Shown here in pieces: positions 1 through 5,251 of a DNA stretch of 5,251 nucleotides; the stretch's first letter is position 1; each line of letters opens with the position of its first letter. The notes below the pieces were generated by a model, which saw only the letters and a program-made list of their open reading frames with translations, made no database searches and was not told where the DNA came from. The stretch is taken from the NCBI GenBank assembly GCA_937942205.1, contig CALDFO010000013.1:1-5251 (forward strand). The letters are read 5' to 3'. The position numbers and the translations under genes are program-made. This DNA is from an uncultured Alphaproteobacteria bacterium (GTDB taxonomy: Bacteria > Pseudomonadota > Alphaproteobacteria > Micropepsales > Micropepsaceae).

Positions 1-31
1 AACAGCACAGCCCCAAAAACAGCACAGCCCC
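1..31. repeat. Two-copy tandem repeat, 14-base unit at 17-base period
   Basis: The 14-mer AACAGCACAGCCCC occurs at 1-14 and again at 18-31, separated by AAA. The left copy starts at the window edge, so more copies may lie outside. No function is evident. It directly abuts the hairpin at 33-69 and may be part of the same intergenic repeat unit. Confidence 0.6.
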
Positions 32-32
32 G

Positions 33-69
33 CCTCCCCCTTCGGCGCAAAGCGCCAAGAAGGGGGAGG
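33..69. repeat. Strong GC-rich intergenic hairpin, REP-like
   Basis: The arms CCTCCCCCTT (33-42) and AAGGGGGAGG (60-69) are perfect reverse complements. C43 can pair with G59. Inside them GGCGC (44-48) pairs with GCGCC (52-56) around an AAA loop, so the whole segment folds into one long stem with a two-base bulge (57-58). Neither side is followed by a T-tract, so it does not look like a classical Rho-independent terminator. C-rich/G-rich hairpins of this style occur as dispersed intergenic repeats in GC-rich alphaproteobacteria. Whether this one is dispersed cannot be decided from a single copy. Confidence 0.6.
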
Positions 70-70
70 T

Positions 71-121
71 GGTTTCAACGTGCGAAGGCGACTTCTTAGG
101 AGCCGAGCGAAAGTTGAAACC
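71..121. repeat. 9-bp inverted repeat upstream of apaG
   Basis: GGTTTCAAC at 71-79 and GTTGAAACC at 113-121 are exact reverse complements with a 33-base spacer. The right arm continues as GTTGAAACCGG (113-123), and that 11-mer recurs in front of folE at 682-692. The pair could form a loose stem or be two half-sites of a binding motif. Neither is demonstrated. Confidence 0.4.
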
Positions 122-136
122 GGAGGGGGGTTAACT

Positions 137-171
137 AAAAAAAGAACCGCGCCCAATTGCCGCTTGCGCGG
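137..171 (-). terminator. Possible leftward Rho-independent terminator
   Basis: On the minus strand CCGCGC (171-166) pairs with GCGCGG (152-147) around a 13-base loop and is followed by TTC and then a run of seven T (143-137). Stem plus T-tract facing left is the form of an intrinsic terminator for transcripts that run leftward, antisense to apaG. The stem is only 6 bp and the loop is large. The same A/T-rich block could instead be an upstream element of the apaG promoter, whose proposed -35 lies in the right arm. Confidence 0.3.
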
Positions 172-192
172 GGACGCCGGGAACGGGATAAT
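164..192 (+). promoter_or_regulatory. Candidate sigma-70 promoter for apaG
   Basis: TTGCGC at 164-169 (3 of 6 matches to TTGACA) is followed after a 17-base spacer by GATAAT at 187-192 (5 of 6 matches to TATAAT). Transcription would begin around 198-200 and leave a leader of about 15 bases before the ATG at 215. The spacing is ideal and the -10 is good, but the -35 is weak. This is a prediction from sequence only. If correct, it excludes the longer apaG reading frame that opens at 80. Confidence 0.4.
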
Positions 193-214
193 TTGGCAAC
201 GAGATAGTCTGGCC

Positions 215-652
215 ATGTTCTTCGACACAGAAACCTTTGCCCCGACCGAGGACGCGCTGCTGTACGAGCGCGAGACCCACCGCATCCGTGTGTCCGTCCA
301 ACCGTCCTATCTGGACGACCAGTCGGACCCCGAAGGCGACCGTTATGTCTGGTCCTATACCGTGACGATCGAGAACAAGGGCAAGGAGCCGGTGCAGCTT
401 CTGTCGCGTTACTGGAACATCATGGACGGCATGGGCCGGGTGCAGGAAGTGCGCGGGGCGGGCGTGGTGGGGGCGCAGCCGACCATCGCGCCGGGCGAGT
501 GCTTTCAGTACACCTCCGGCTGCCCGCTGGAGACGGCCTCGGGCACCATGAGCGGCCATTACCAGATGATGAGCGCCTCGGGCCGCAGCTTTGAAGCGGA
601 AATCCCCGCCTTCCTGCTGGAAAGCCCCTACGAGCATCGTCAGATTCATTAG
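215..652 (+). CDS. apaG: ApaG (Co2+/Mg2+ efflux protein family, DUF525)
   Basis: The 145-residue protein matches the ApaG family along its length. It has RVSVQPSYLDDQSDPEGDRY (25-44), the YTVTIEN strand (48-54), PVQLLSRYW (59-67), RVQEVRGAGVVG (75-86, containing the G81-x-G-x-x-G86 family motif), the YTSGCPL turn (99-105) and SGTMSGHYQM (109-118). The C-terminus ends in Ile-His, as E. coli ApaG does. The family is a fibronectin-III-like beta sandwich, cytosolic, linked in enterobacteria to cobalt and magnesium tolerance; its biochemical role remains unsettled. E. coli ApaG is 125 residues, so about 17 extra residues precede the conserved core here. I chose ATG 215 because the frame upstream, open from a GTG at 80, encodes an Arg-rich, family-unlike stretch and spans the candidate promoter. 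The ribosome binding site is weak. folE follows after 64 bases in the same direction. Confidence 0.95.
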   Translation: MFFDTETFAPTEDALLYERETHRIRVSVQPSYLDDQSDPEGDRYVWSYTVTIENKGKEPVQLLSRYWNIMDGMGRVQEVRGAGVVGAQPTIAPGECFQYTSGCPLETASGTMSGHYQMMSASGRSFEAEIPAFLLESPYEHRQIH

Positions 653-672
653 CTCTTTTTCCCGATCCGTGC

Positions 673-700
673 CGGCCGCGGGTTGAAACCGGCGCGGCCG
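673..700. other. Stem-loop between apaG and folE
   Basis: CGGCCGCG (673-680) and CGCGGCCG (693-700) form a perfect 8-bp GC stem. The 12-base loop contains GGTT...AACC, which can pair further. It ends 16 bases before the folE start. A T-run (655-659) lies before the stem and none follows it, so it is not a rightward intrinsic terminator. It could affect folE mRNA stability or ribosome access. This is inference. Confidence 0.4.
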
Positions 701-716
701 CGGGCGAAACTTTCCC

Positions 717-1307
717 ATGACCAGACCGACACGCGAAGAGGCCGAACAGGCCGTCCATACTCTGTTGCGCTGGGCCGGGGACGACCCCACCCGCGAGGGG
801 CTGCGCGACACCCCCGCCCGCGTCGCCCGCGCCTTCGAGGACTGGTTCAGCGGCTATGGCCGGGATCCGGAAGCCTATCTGGCCCGCACCTTCGAGGAGA
901 TCGAAGGCTATGACGACATGGTGATCCTCAAGGACATCCGTTTCGAAAGCCATTGCGAGCATCACATGGCGCCGATCATCGGCCGCGCCCATGTCGGCTA
1001 CCTGCCCACCAACCGCGTGGTGGGGATCTCCAAGCTGGCGCGGGTGGTCGAAGCCTATGCCCGCCGGCTTCAAGTCCAGGAAAAGATGAACGCCCAGATC
1101 GCCAACACCATCGAGAAGGTGCTTCAGCCCAAGGGCGTGGCGGTGGTGGTCGAGGCGGGGCATCAGTGCATGACCACGCGCGGCGTGCACAAGACCGGCG
1201 CGGCGATGGGGACCTCCACCATGCTGGGGGCCTTCCGCGACCATTCCGACACGCGGCGGGAATTCCTGAACATCATCGGCAACCCCACCAGCCGCGAAGA
1301 CCGATAG
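717..1307 (+). CDS. folE: GTP cyclohydrolase I (FolE, type IA)
   Basis: This 196-residue enzyme converts GTP to 7,8-dihydroneopterin triphosphate and formate, the first step of tetrahydrofolate and pterin synthesis, in the cytosol as a homodecamer in known members. The zinc-binding and catalytic segment SHCEHHM lies at 78-84, giving zinc ligands C80 and H83, with the third ligand C151 in GHQCMTTRG (148-156). The second signature, [20 protein letters not shown] (102-121), is intact. Every active-site position I could compare with the E. coli enzyme is kept at a constant offset of 30: S105, K106, V120, Q121, E122, H82, H149 and R155. It is therefore the zinc-dependent FolE and not the FolE2 type. 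ATG 717 gives the usual N-terminal helix. No clear Shine-Dalgarno sequence precedes it. argE begins 3 bases after the stop, so the two are probably cotranscribed and perhaps translationally coupled. Confidence 0.98.
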   Translation: MTRPTREEAEQAVHTLLRWAGDDPTREGLRDTPARVARAFEDWFSGYGRDPEAYLARTFEEIEGYDDMVILKDIRFESHCEHHMAPIIGRAHVGYLPTNRVVGISKLARVVEAYARRLQVQEKMNAQIANTIEKVLQPKGVAVVVEAGHQCMTTRGVHKTGAAMGTSTMLGAFRDHSDTRREFLNIIGNPTSREDR

Positions 1308-1310
1308 GCC

Positions 1311-2456
1311 ATGACCGGCGCCCTCGACCTGGTAAAGGCGCTGATCGCGTTCGACACCACCAGCCGCGATTCCAATCTGGCGCTGATAGACTTCGCCCAG
1401 GACCTGCTGGAGAAATCCGGGGCGCGCTGCCGGCGCACCTTCGACGCCACCGGGCGCAAGGCCAATCTGTTCGCCAGCTTCGGCCCCGACGCCGATGGCG
1501 GCTATGTATTGAGCGGCCATACCGACGTGGTGCCGGTGGACGGGCAGGACTGGTCGTCCGATCCCTTCCAGCCCGAAGTGCGCGGCGGCCTTCTCTATGG
1601 CCGGGGCGCCTGCGACATGAAGGGTTTCATCGGCGTGGCGCTGAGTCTGGCGCCCGAGATCGCGCGCGCGCGGCTGGCACGGCCGATCCATTTCGCCTTG
1701 TCTTATGACGAGGAGGTGGGCTGTGTCGGCGTCACCGGCCTTCTGGACGACATCAGGGCGCAGGGTCTCAAGCCCGCGCTGGCGATCATCGGCGAGCCGA
1801 CGCTGATGCGCATCGTGGGCGCACACAAGGGCGGCGCCAAGCTGGTGACGCGCTGCTGTGGCCGCGAGGCCCATTCCAGCGGCCCGGAAAAGGGCGCCAA
1901 CGCGGTGATGATGGCGGGCGAGTTCGTCGCCCTGCTGGACAGCGTGTGGGAGGAACAGCGCGCCGATGAAGACCCGCGCTTCGATCCGCCGCAATCCACG
2001 GTGCAGGCCAACATGATCCGGGGCGGCACCGCCGTGAACATCCTGGCGCGCGAGGCCGAAGTGACCTGGGAATATCGCTGCCTGCCCGACCGCGATCCGC
2101 AAAAGATCGTGGAGCGGGTCGCCGCCCGCGCCGAAGCGGAAATCCTGCCCAAATACCGCCGCCGCGCGCCCGAAGCGGCGCTGCGGACCGAACTGCACGC
2201 CCGGTATCCGGGGCTGGCGATGGACGAGGAGTCACCCGCCATCCGTCTGGCGCGGGAACTGACCGGCGCCAATCACGTCGAGGCGGTGGCCTATGGCACC
2301 GAGGCGGGGCATTTCCAGGCTTACGGCATTCCGGCGGCGGGCTGCGGTCCCGGCTCCATCGAACAGGCGCACCCGCCCCGCGAATTCTGCGCCCTCAGCG
2401 AACTGCAAGCCTGCGAAGTCTTCCTGCGGAGAGTGATCGCCAAAGCGTCCGCCTGA
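1311..2456 (+). CDS. argE: Acetylornithine deacetylase (ArgE, M20 metallopeptidase family)
   Basis: The 381-residue protein is predicted to hydrolyse N2-acetyl-L-ornithine to L-ornithine and acetate in arginine synthesis. The M20 dinuclear metal site is complete. SGHTDVVP (68-75) carries ligand H70 and catalytic D72. GRGACDMKGF (97-106) carries the bridging D102. YDEEVG (132-137) carries general base E134 and ligand E135. GEPT (161-164) carries ligand E162. H354, in EQAHPPREF (351-359), is the last ligand. The dimerisation-domain REAHSSGPEKGANAV (185-199) and the substrate-side GTEAGHFQ, shortly before CGPGSIEQAH, are typical of ArgE. Length and order of motifs fit. Other M20 enzymes such as DapE are related, but motif details and the nearby argDF genes favour ArgE. 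It starts 3 bases after folE with no strong ribosome binding site of its own, which suggests coupling. Its 3' end converges with, and may overlap by 62 bases, a small opposite-strand frame. Confidence 0.93.
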   Translation: MTGALDLVKALIAFDTTSRDSNLALIDFAQDLLEKSGARCRRTFDATGRKANLFASFGPDADGGYVLSGHTDVVPVDGQDWSSDPFQPEVRGGLLYGRGACDMKGFIGVALSLAPEIARARLARPIHFALSYDEEVGCVGVTGLLDDIRAQGLKPALAIIGEPTLMRIVGAHKGGAKLVTRCCGREAHSSGPEKGANAVMMAGEFVALLDSVWEEQRADEDPRFDPPQSTVQANMIRGGTAVNILAREAEVTWEYRCLPDRDPQKIVERVAARAEAEILPKYRRRAPEAALRTELHARYPGLAMDEESPAIRLARELTGANHVEAVAYGTEAGHFQAYGIPAAGCGPGSIEQAHPPREFCALSELQACEVFLRRVIAKASA

Positions 2457-2622
2457 GTTCGGGGCGGGCGCGCAATTCGCGGACCGCCAGCAGCGCGGCT
2501 TCCGCCAGCAGCGTGGCGACAAGCCCGCTGGGCAGGAAACGCAACAGCCCGAAACGGCCCAGAAGGCGCGGCGCGACACGGCGGGCGGCGAAATGGACCG
2601 CGGCGCGCGCCAGCCTGCTCAC
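2395..2622 (-). CDS. Possible small Arg-rich protein downstream of hslO
   Basis: I do not recognise this 75-residue frame. It starts at GTG 2622, with GGAGG seven bases upstream, the clearest ribosome binding site in this part of the window. Its start overlaps as GTGA the stop of the duplicated HslO tail (TGA 2621-2619), the arrangement expected of a coupled gene pair. The predicted protein is basic, with about 17 Arg and no Lys. A hydrophobic stretch runs roughly from residue 25 to 47 (including GLVATLLAEAALLAV) and could be a membrane-associated or amphipathic helix. Codons end mostly in G or C in the first 55 positions, less so in the last 20, which overlap the end of argE on the other strand. 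It could be a real hypothetical gene, a decayed one, or a chance frame in GC-rich DNA. Confidence 0.45.
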   Translation of the reverse strand: MSRLARAAVHFAARRVAPRLLGRFGLLRFLPSGLVATLLAEAALLAVRELRARPELRRTLWRSLSAGRLRRLAVR

Positions 2623-2634
2623 GACAACGCCTCC

Positions 2635-2662
2635 GGCCCGATTTCATGCGTTTTTCCGCAGA
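2635..2662 (-). repeat. Second copy of the hslO 3'-end sequence
   Basis: Bases 2635-2662 match 2768-2795, inside the hslO end, at 25 of 28 positions. The three differences (2649/2782, 2652/2785, 2655/2788) all fall at third codon positions, so both copies encode CGKTHEIGP on the minus strand. Downstream the copies diverge in bases but keep similar residues: GPEALS then TGA here, GPDSLA then TAG in hslO. Upstream of the Cys codon similarity stops. The copies are offset by 133 bases, so this one is not in frame with hslO. It appears to be a relic or duplicate of the hslO tail. Confidence 0.8.
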
Positions 2663-2751
2663 GTGAGGCGCGACCCGAAGGGACAAATCGGTCCAGTGGA
2701 CCGATTTGAGCGCCGAACGCCGCGAGCCCAAGCGAGCGGCAACGCAGCAAC
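2663..2751. repeat. Probable palindromic (REP/BIME-like) intergenic element
   Basis: The core at 2684-2708 is a perfect palindrome: CAAATCGGTCCA (2684-2695), one central base, then TGGACCGATTTG (2697-2708). Smaller stems flank it: CCC-GAA-GGG at 2674-2682, and GCCGC (2719-2723) with GCGGC (2736-2740). The segment sits exactly between the hslO stop and the second tail copy. It is AT-richer at its core than its surroundings. No U-tract follows on either strand, so terminator activity is unproven. A compact multi-hairpin unit between two genes is typical of dispersed palindromic repeats in bacterial chromosomes. The element's true ends, and whether it recurs, cannot be seen from one copy. Confidence 0.55.
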
Positions 2752-3696
2752 CTACGCAAGACTATCAGGCCCGATTTCATGTGTCTTCCCGCAGAACTCA
2801 CACCGCGCCCGGATGATGCCGTCGGCATCGGCCAGGCCCTGGCGTTCTTCCGGCGCATAGCCGCGCAGCACCGTGACGATGCGGGCGCTGTCGCAGTCAC
2901 AGCGGAAGGTCACCGGCTCCGGCGGCTGCACCCGCACTTCGTCCTCGTGGAACAGCCGCCAGAGCAGGGTTTCGGGGGCCAGACTGGTATCCACCAGTTC
3001 CAGGTCCTCCACCGTCCGCAGCAGCAGCGACAGCCGTTCCCAATCGTCGGATTTGGTTTCGATGCCCTGCTTGGCGCTTTCTGGCGTCATTTGCAGCATG
3101 ATGCCGCCCGCGCGCCAGTGCGGCATGGGATCGCCCGCCACATAGAGCGGCGCGGCGGCCAGCCGGATGACGGTGGGCAATTGCTCGGACTGAGCGAAAT
3201 AGGTTTCGGCGCTGGCGGCGATGCCATCGGGCGAAAGCTGCACGATGCCCTGATAGGTTTTGCCGCCGCCCCTCTGCAAACCAGAGCGCGGTTCAATGGT
3301 GATCGCCATCACGCCGCTGCCCGCCAGACGGGCGAAGGCCGTATCGTCCAGCCCGGCGAAACGGTCGGCATCCAGGCGGGCATAGCCGCGCACGCCGCGC
3401 GCGCGAATTTCGTCCGCGCCATAATAATCGGCGGCGACCAGATCCAGCGGGCCATCGCCCTTGGTCTGAATGGTCAGGCGGCCGTCCAGCTTCAAGGCGG
3501 TGCCCAGCAGCGCGCCCAGCGCCACCGCTTCGCCCGCCACGCGGGCGGCGGCTTCCGGCAGGGCATGAGCGGTCAGGGCGCGGGCGGAAGCCGCGTCCAG
3601 CCGCACCAGGCGGCCGCGCACGCCCGCCTTGGCGATGTCGAACGGCAATACGAAGTCGCCATAGGGCGACGGGATGGGGTCCATCTTGTCAGGCAT
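2752..3696 (-). CDS. hslO: Hsp33 redox-regulated holdase chaperone (HslO)
   Basis: The 314-residue protein is a cytosolic chaperone that is off while its four cysteines bind zinc and turns on when oxidation releases zinc and forms disulfides. The zinc-binding cysteines are all present: CDC (266-268) and CEFC (299-302), separated by 30 residues as in E. coli. The N-terminal substrate-binding domain shows LKLDGRLTIQTKGDGPL (68-84), TYQGIV (147-152) and YFAQSEQLPT (166-175). The linker leads into LLWRLFHEDEV (244-254). ATG 3696 was taken as the start; a second Met codon at 3684 is equally possible and no strong ribosome binding site decides between them. It follows argF after 37 bases, probably in one transcript. 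The last codons (CCT GAT AGT CTT) use third bases unlike the rest of the gene, and the tail is duplicated downstream, so the 3' end appears rearranged. All catalytic features are upstream of that point. Confidence 0.96.
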   Translation of the reverse strand: MPDKMDPIPSPYGDFVLPFDIAKAGVRGRLVRLDAASARALTAHALPEAAARVAGEAVALGALLGTALKLDGRLTIQTKGDGPLDLVAADYYGADEIRARGVRGYARLDADRFAGLDDTAFARLAGSGVMAITIEPRSGLQRGGGKTYQGIVQLSPDGIAASAETYFAQSEQLPTVIRLAAAPLYVAGDPMPHWRAGGIMLQMTPESAKQGIETKSDDWERLSLLLRTVEDLELVDTSLAPETLLWRLFHEDEVRVQPPEPVTFRCDCDSARIVTVLRGYAPEERQGLADADGIIRARCEFCGKTHEIGPDSLA

Positions 3697-3733
3697 GAAG
3701 GGCTATATGGCCCTGCCCGGCAGGCATTTCAAC

Positions 3734-4672
3734 CTAGCTCAAGGCCCAAGCGAGGATCGCCTTCTGGGCATGGAGACGGTTTTCCGCCTCGTCGAACACC
3801 ACCGACTGGGGGCCGTCGATCACCGCATCCACCACCTCCTCGCCGCGATGGGCGGGCAGGCAGTGCATGAACAACGCGTCCCTGGCGGCCAGGCCCATCA
3901 GCGCCTGGTTGACCTGATAGGGCTTGAGGATGGTGCGGCGCTTGGTGGCGTTGTCGTCGCCCAGCGACACCCAGGTGTCGGTGACGACGCAATCGGCATC
4001 CTTCACCGCCGCTTCCGGATCGGTGCCGAAGCTGACCAGATCGCTGGTGGAGGCCCAGTCGCGCACTTCCGGGTCCAGCGGGAACTCGCGCGGCGACGCG
4101 ACCTTGAGCTTGAAGCCGAACTTCACCGCCGCATGGACGAAGCTGTGCAGGACATTGTTGGTGTCGCCCACCCAGGCCACGGTGGCGCCGGCGATGGACC
4201 CGCGATGCTCCTCGAAGGTCTGGATGTCGGCCATGATCTGGCAGGGATGCGACCACTTGGTCAGGCCGTTGATCACCGGGATGGTGGCGTTGGCGGCCAG
4301 ATCCTCGACCATCTCATGGTCCAAGAGGCGGATCATCACGGCATCGACATAGCGCGAGATCACCCGCGCCGTGTCGGCGATGGTTTCCTCGCGGGCCAGC
4401 TGCATCTCGTTGCCGGTCAACATCAGGGCGCTGCCGCCCAATTGCCGCGCCGCCATGTCGAAGGAGATGCGGGTGCGGGTGCTCTGCTTGTCGAAGATCA
4501 TCGCCAGCACGCGCCCGTCCAGCGGGCGGTCGGCGTCGGGCGCGCCCTTGGGCAGACCGGTGCGGGCGGCCTTGCGCCGCCGGGCGTCGGCGATGATCGC
4601 CTTCAGGGTGGCGCTGTCATGGTCCGACAGGTCCAGAAAGTGCCGGGGCACGGTCTTCAGCGGGGCATTCAT
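3734..4672 (-). CDS. argF: Ornithine carbamoyltransferase (ArgF)
   Basis: The 312-residue enzyme joins carbamoyl phosphate and L-ornithine to make L-citrulline and phosphate, the sixth step of arginine synthesis, in the cytosol; family members are usually trimers. The carbamoyl-phosphate loop STRTR is at 64-68 within [12 protein letters not shown], and HPCQ is at 142-145. GDTNNVLHS (169-177) begins the ornithine domain. D232 and the loop S236-L237-G238 bind ornithine; most relatives have SMG here, so Leu in place of Met is a small deviation. [11 protein letters not shown] (270-280) holds the catalytic-site Cys271. The C-terminal [13 protein letters not shown] segment is normal. Length is typical. 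ATG 4672 overlaps the argD stop in the four bases ATGA, so translation is probably coupled. hslO follows 37 bases downstream. Confidence 0.97.
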   Translation of the reverse strand: MNAPLKTVPRHFLDLSDHDSATLKAIIADARRRKAARTGLPKGAPDADRPLDGRVLAMIFDKQSTRTRISFDMAARQLGGSALMLTGNEMQLAREETIADTARVISRYVDAVMIRLLDHEMVEDLAANATIPVINGLTKWSHPCQIMADIQTFEEHRGSIAGATVAWVGDTNNVLHSFVHAAVKFGFKLKVASPREFPLDPEVRDWASTSDLVSFGTDPEAAVKDADCVVTDTWVSLGDDNATKRRTILKPYQVNQALMGLAARDALFMHCLPAHRGEEVVDAVIDGPQSVVFDEAENRLHAQKAILAWALS

Positions 4673-5251
4673 TGGGCGGCTACCTGTTTGGCGTTCCGGG
4701 CGGCATCGAGCTGCGATGCGGTCTTGTTCAGCAGTTCCATGCCGGTGCGGGCATCGTCCTCGCTCAGCGTCAGGGGCGGCAGCAGGCGCACCACATTGTC
4801 GCCCGCCGGCAGCACGATCAGGCCATTGGCCCGCGCGGCGGCGATGAAATCGGCGGACGGCGTCTTCATCTTGAGGCCGATCATCAGTCCCTGCCCGCGC
4901 ACTTGCGCGAACAGGTCCGGATGACCCGACACCAGGGCGCCAAGCTGCTGGTGCAGGTAATTGGCGATCTTGTTGACATGCTCAAGAAAGCCCGGCGACA
5001 GAACCATGTCGATGGCCGCATTGCCCACCGCCATGGCCAGCGGATTGCCGCCATAGGTGGTGCCATGGGTGCCCGCGCCCATCGCGGCGGCCACCTCGGC
5101 GGTGGCCAGCACCGCGCCCAGCGGGAAGCCGCCGCCGATGCCCTTGGCCACCGTCATGATGTCGGGCGTCAGCCCCACCCATTCATGGGCGAAGAACTTG
5201 CCGGTGCGGCCGACGCCGGTCTGGATCTCGTCGAAGATCAGCAGCAGGCCG
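4669..5251 (-). CDS. argD: Acetylornithine aminotransferase (ArgD), C-terminal part
   Basis: Only the last 193 residues are visible; the gene runs off the right edge. It is a class-III PLP aminotransferase that interconverts N-acetyl-glutamate 5-semialdehyde and N2-acetyl-ornithine with glutamate as donor, and may also act in lysine synthesis as in E. coli. Visible residues 1-12 include [11 protein letters not shown], where Asp7 is the residue that contacts the PLP ring nitrogen. [13 protein letters not shown] follows at 12-24. [14 protein letters not shown] carries the Schiff-base lysine at visible position 36. [12 protein letters not shown], the phosphate-binding segment, comes next. The C-terminal domain shows RGQGLMIGL and [12 protein letters not shown], as in ArgD. 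Because the reading frame stays open to the window edge, the Val and Met codons near 5178 are internal, not starts. Its stop overlaps argF by 4 bases; the promoter lies outside the window. Confidence 0.96.
   Translation of the reverse strand, partial: GLLLIFDEIQTGVGRTGKFFAHEWVGLTPDIMTVAKGIGGGFPLGAVLATAEVAAAMGAGTHGTTYGGNPLAMAVGNAAIDMVLSPGFLEHVNKIANYLHQQLGALVSGHPDLFAQVRGQGLMIGLKMKTPSADFIAAARANGLIVLPAGDNVVRLLPPLTLSEDDARTGMELLNKTASQLDAARNAKQVAAQ

Noticed and set aside
1..31. Tandem repeat as a CRISPR array edge
   Set aside because: The unit is 14 bases with a 3-base spacer, far from CRISPR repeat and spacer dimensions, and no cas gene is visible.
80..214. GTG-initiated upstream extension of apaG, adding 45 residues
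   Set aside because: The extension is Arg-rich and unlike the family, crosses repeat, hairpin and promoter-like sequence, and the ATG at 215 already gives a full ApaG.
420..2198. Long minus-strand open frame of 592 codons
   Set aside because: It is antisense to apaG, folE and argE, whose motifs are unmistakable. Long antisense frames are common in GC-rich genes and the translation shows no recognisable domain.
2684..2708. Palindrome as a Rho-independent terminator for hslO or argE
   Set aside because: The stem is strong but no T-run follows on either strand, so it does not meet the intrinsic terminator form. Other termination roles remain possible.
2513..2860. Plus-strand open frame of 115 codons across the argE-hslO gap
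   Set aside because: It runs through the palindromic element and into the antisense of hslO, its translation is Arg/Pro-rich without pattern, and no good ribosome site precedes it.
3697..3733. Small near-palindromes (CCTGCC-C-GGCAGG, GGGC...GCCC) between argF and hslO as an attenuator
   Set aside because: The stems are 4-6 bp, with no leader peptide or alternative pairing visible, which is too little to support a regulatory call.
2779..3870. Plus-strand open frame of 363 codons
   Set aside because: It is a shadow of hslO on the opposite strand, Gln/His/Gly-rich, without motifs.
3674..4924. Plus-strand open frame of 416 codons
   Set aside because: It is antisense to argF and argD, with low-complexity His/Gly/Ala-rich translation and no family match that I recognise.

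Overview
The window is GC-rich, and its codons mostly end in G or C. It reads as chromosome from an alphaproteobacterium: the proteins look alphaproteobacterial, and an argD-argF-hslO order with apaG close by is familiar from that class. I cannot name a family or genus from sequence alone. All six recognised genes are core housekeeping genes. I see no transposase, integrase, CRISPR array, rRNA or tRNA.

Layout: positions 1-214 hold no recognisable gene. They contain a short tandem repeat, a strong GC-rich hairpin, a leftward-facing terminator-like structure and a candidate promoter for apaG. A rightward cluster follows: apaG (215-652), folE (717-1307) and argE (1311-2456), with only 3 bases between folE and argE. 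A leftward cluster enters from the right edge: argD (partial, 4669-5251), argF (3734-4672, overlapping argD by 4 bases) and hslO (2752-3696). The two clusters converge on a 295-base stretch at 2457-2751.

How the genes relate: ArgD, ArgE and ArgF cover the late arginine steps, from N-acetylglutamate semialdehyde through acetylornithine and ornithine to citrulline. They are split between two convergent units. FolE starts tetrahydrofolate/pterin synthesis. HslO (Hsp33) is a redox-activated holdase chaperone. ApaG is a small conserved beta-sandwich protein of uncertain bacterial role.

The least ordinary part is 2619-2796, just downstream of hslO. The last codons of hslO occur a second time 133 bases further on. 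The two copies match at 25 of 28 bases, and all three differences fall at third codon positions. Between them lies a perfect 12+1+12 palindrome with smaller hairpins around it. The stop codon of the second tail overlaps, as GTGA, the start of a possible 75-codon gene that has a good ribosome binding site. This looks like a palindromic element inserted at, or rearranged into, the 3' end of hslO, separating it from a gene it once overlapped. It is a modest curiosity and does not show a new multi-gene system.
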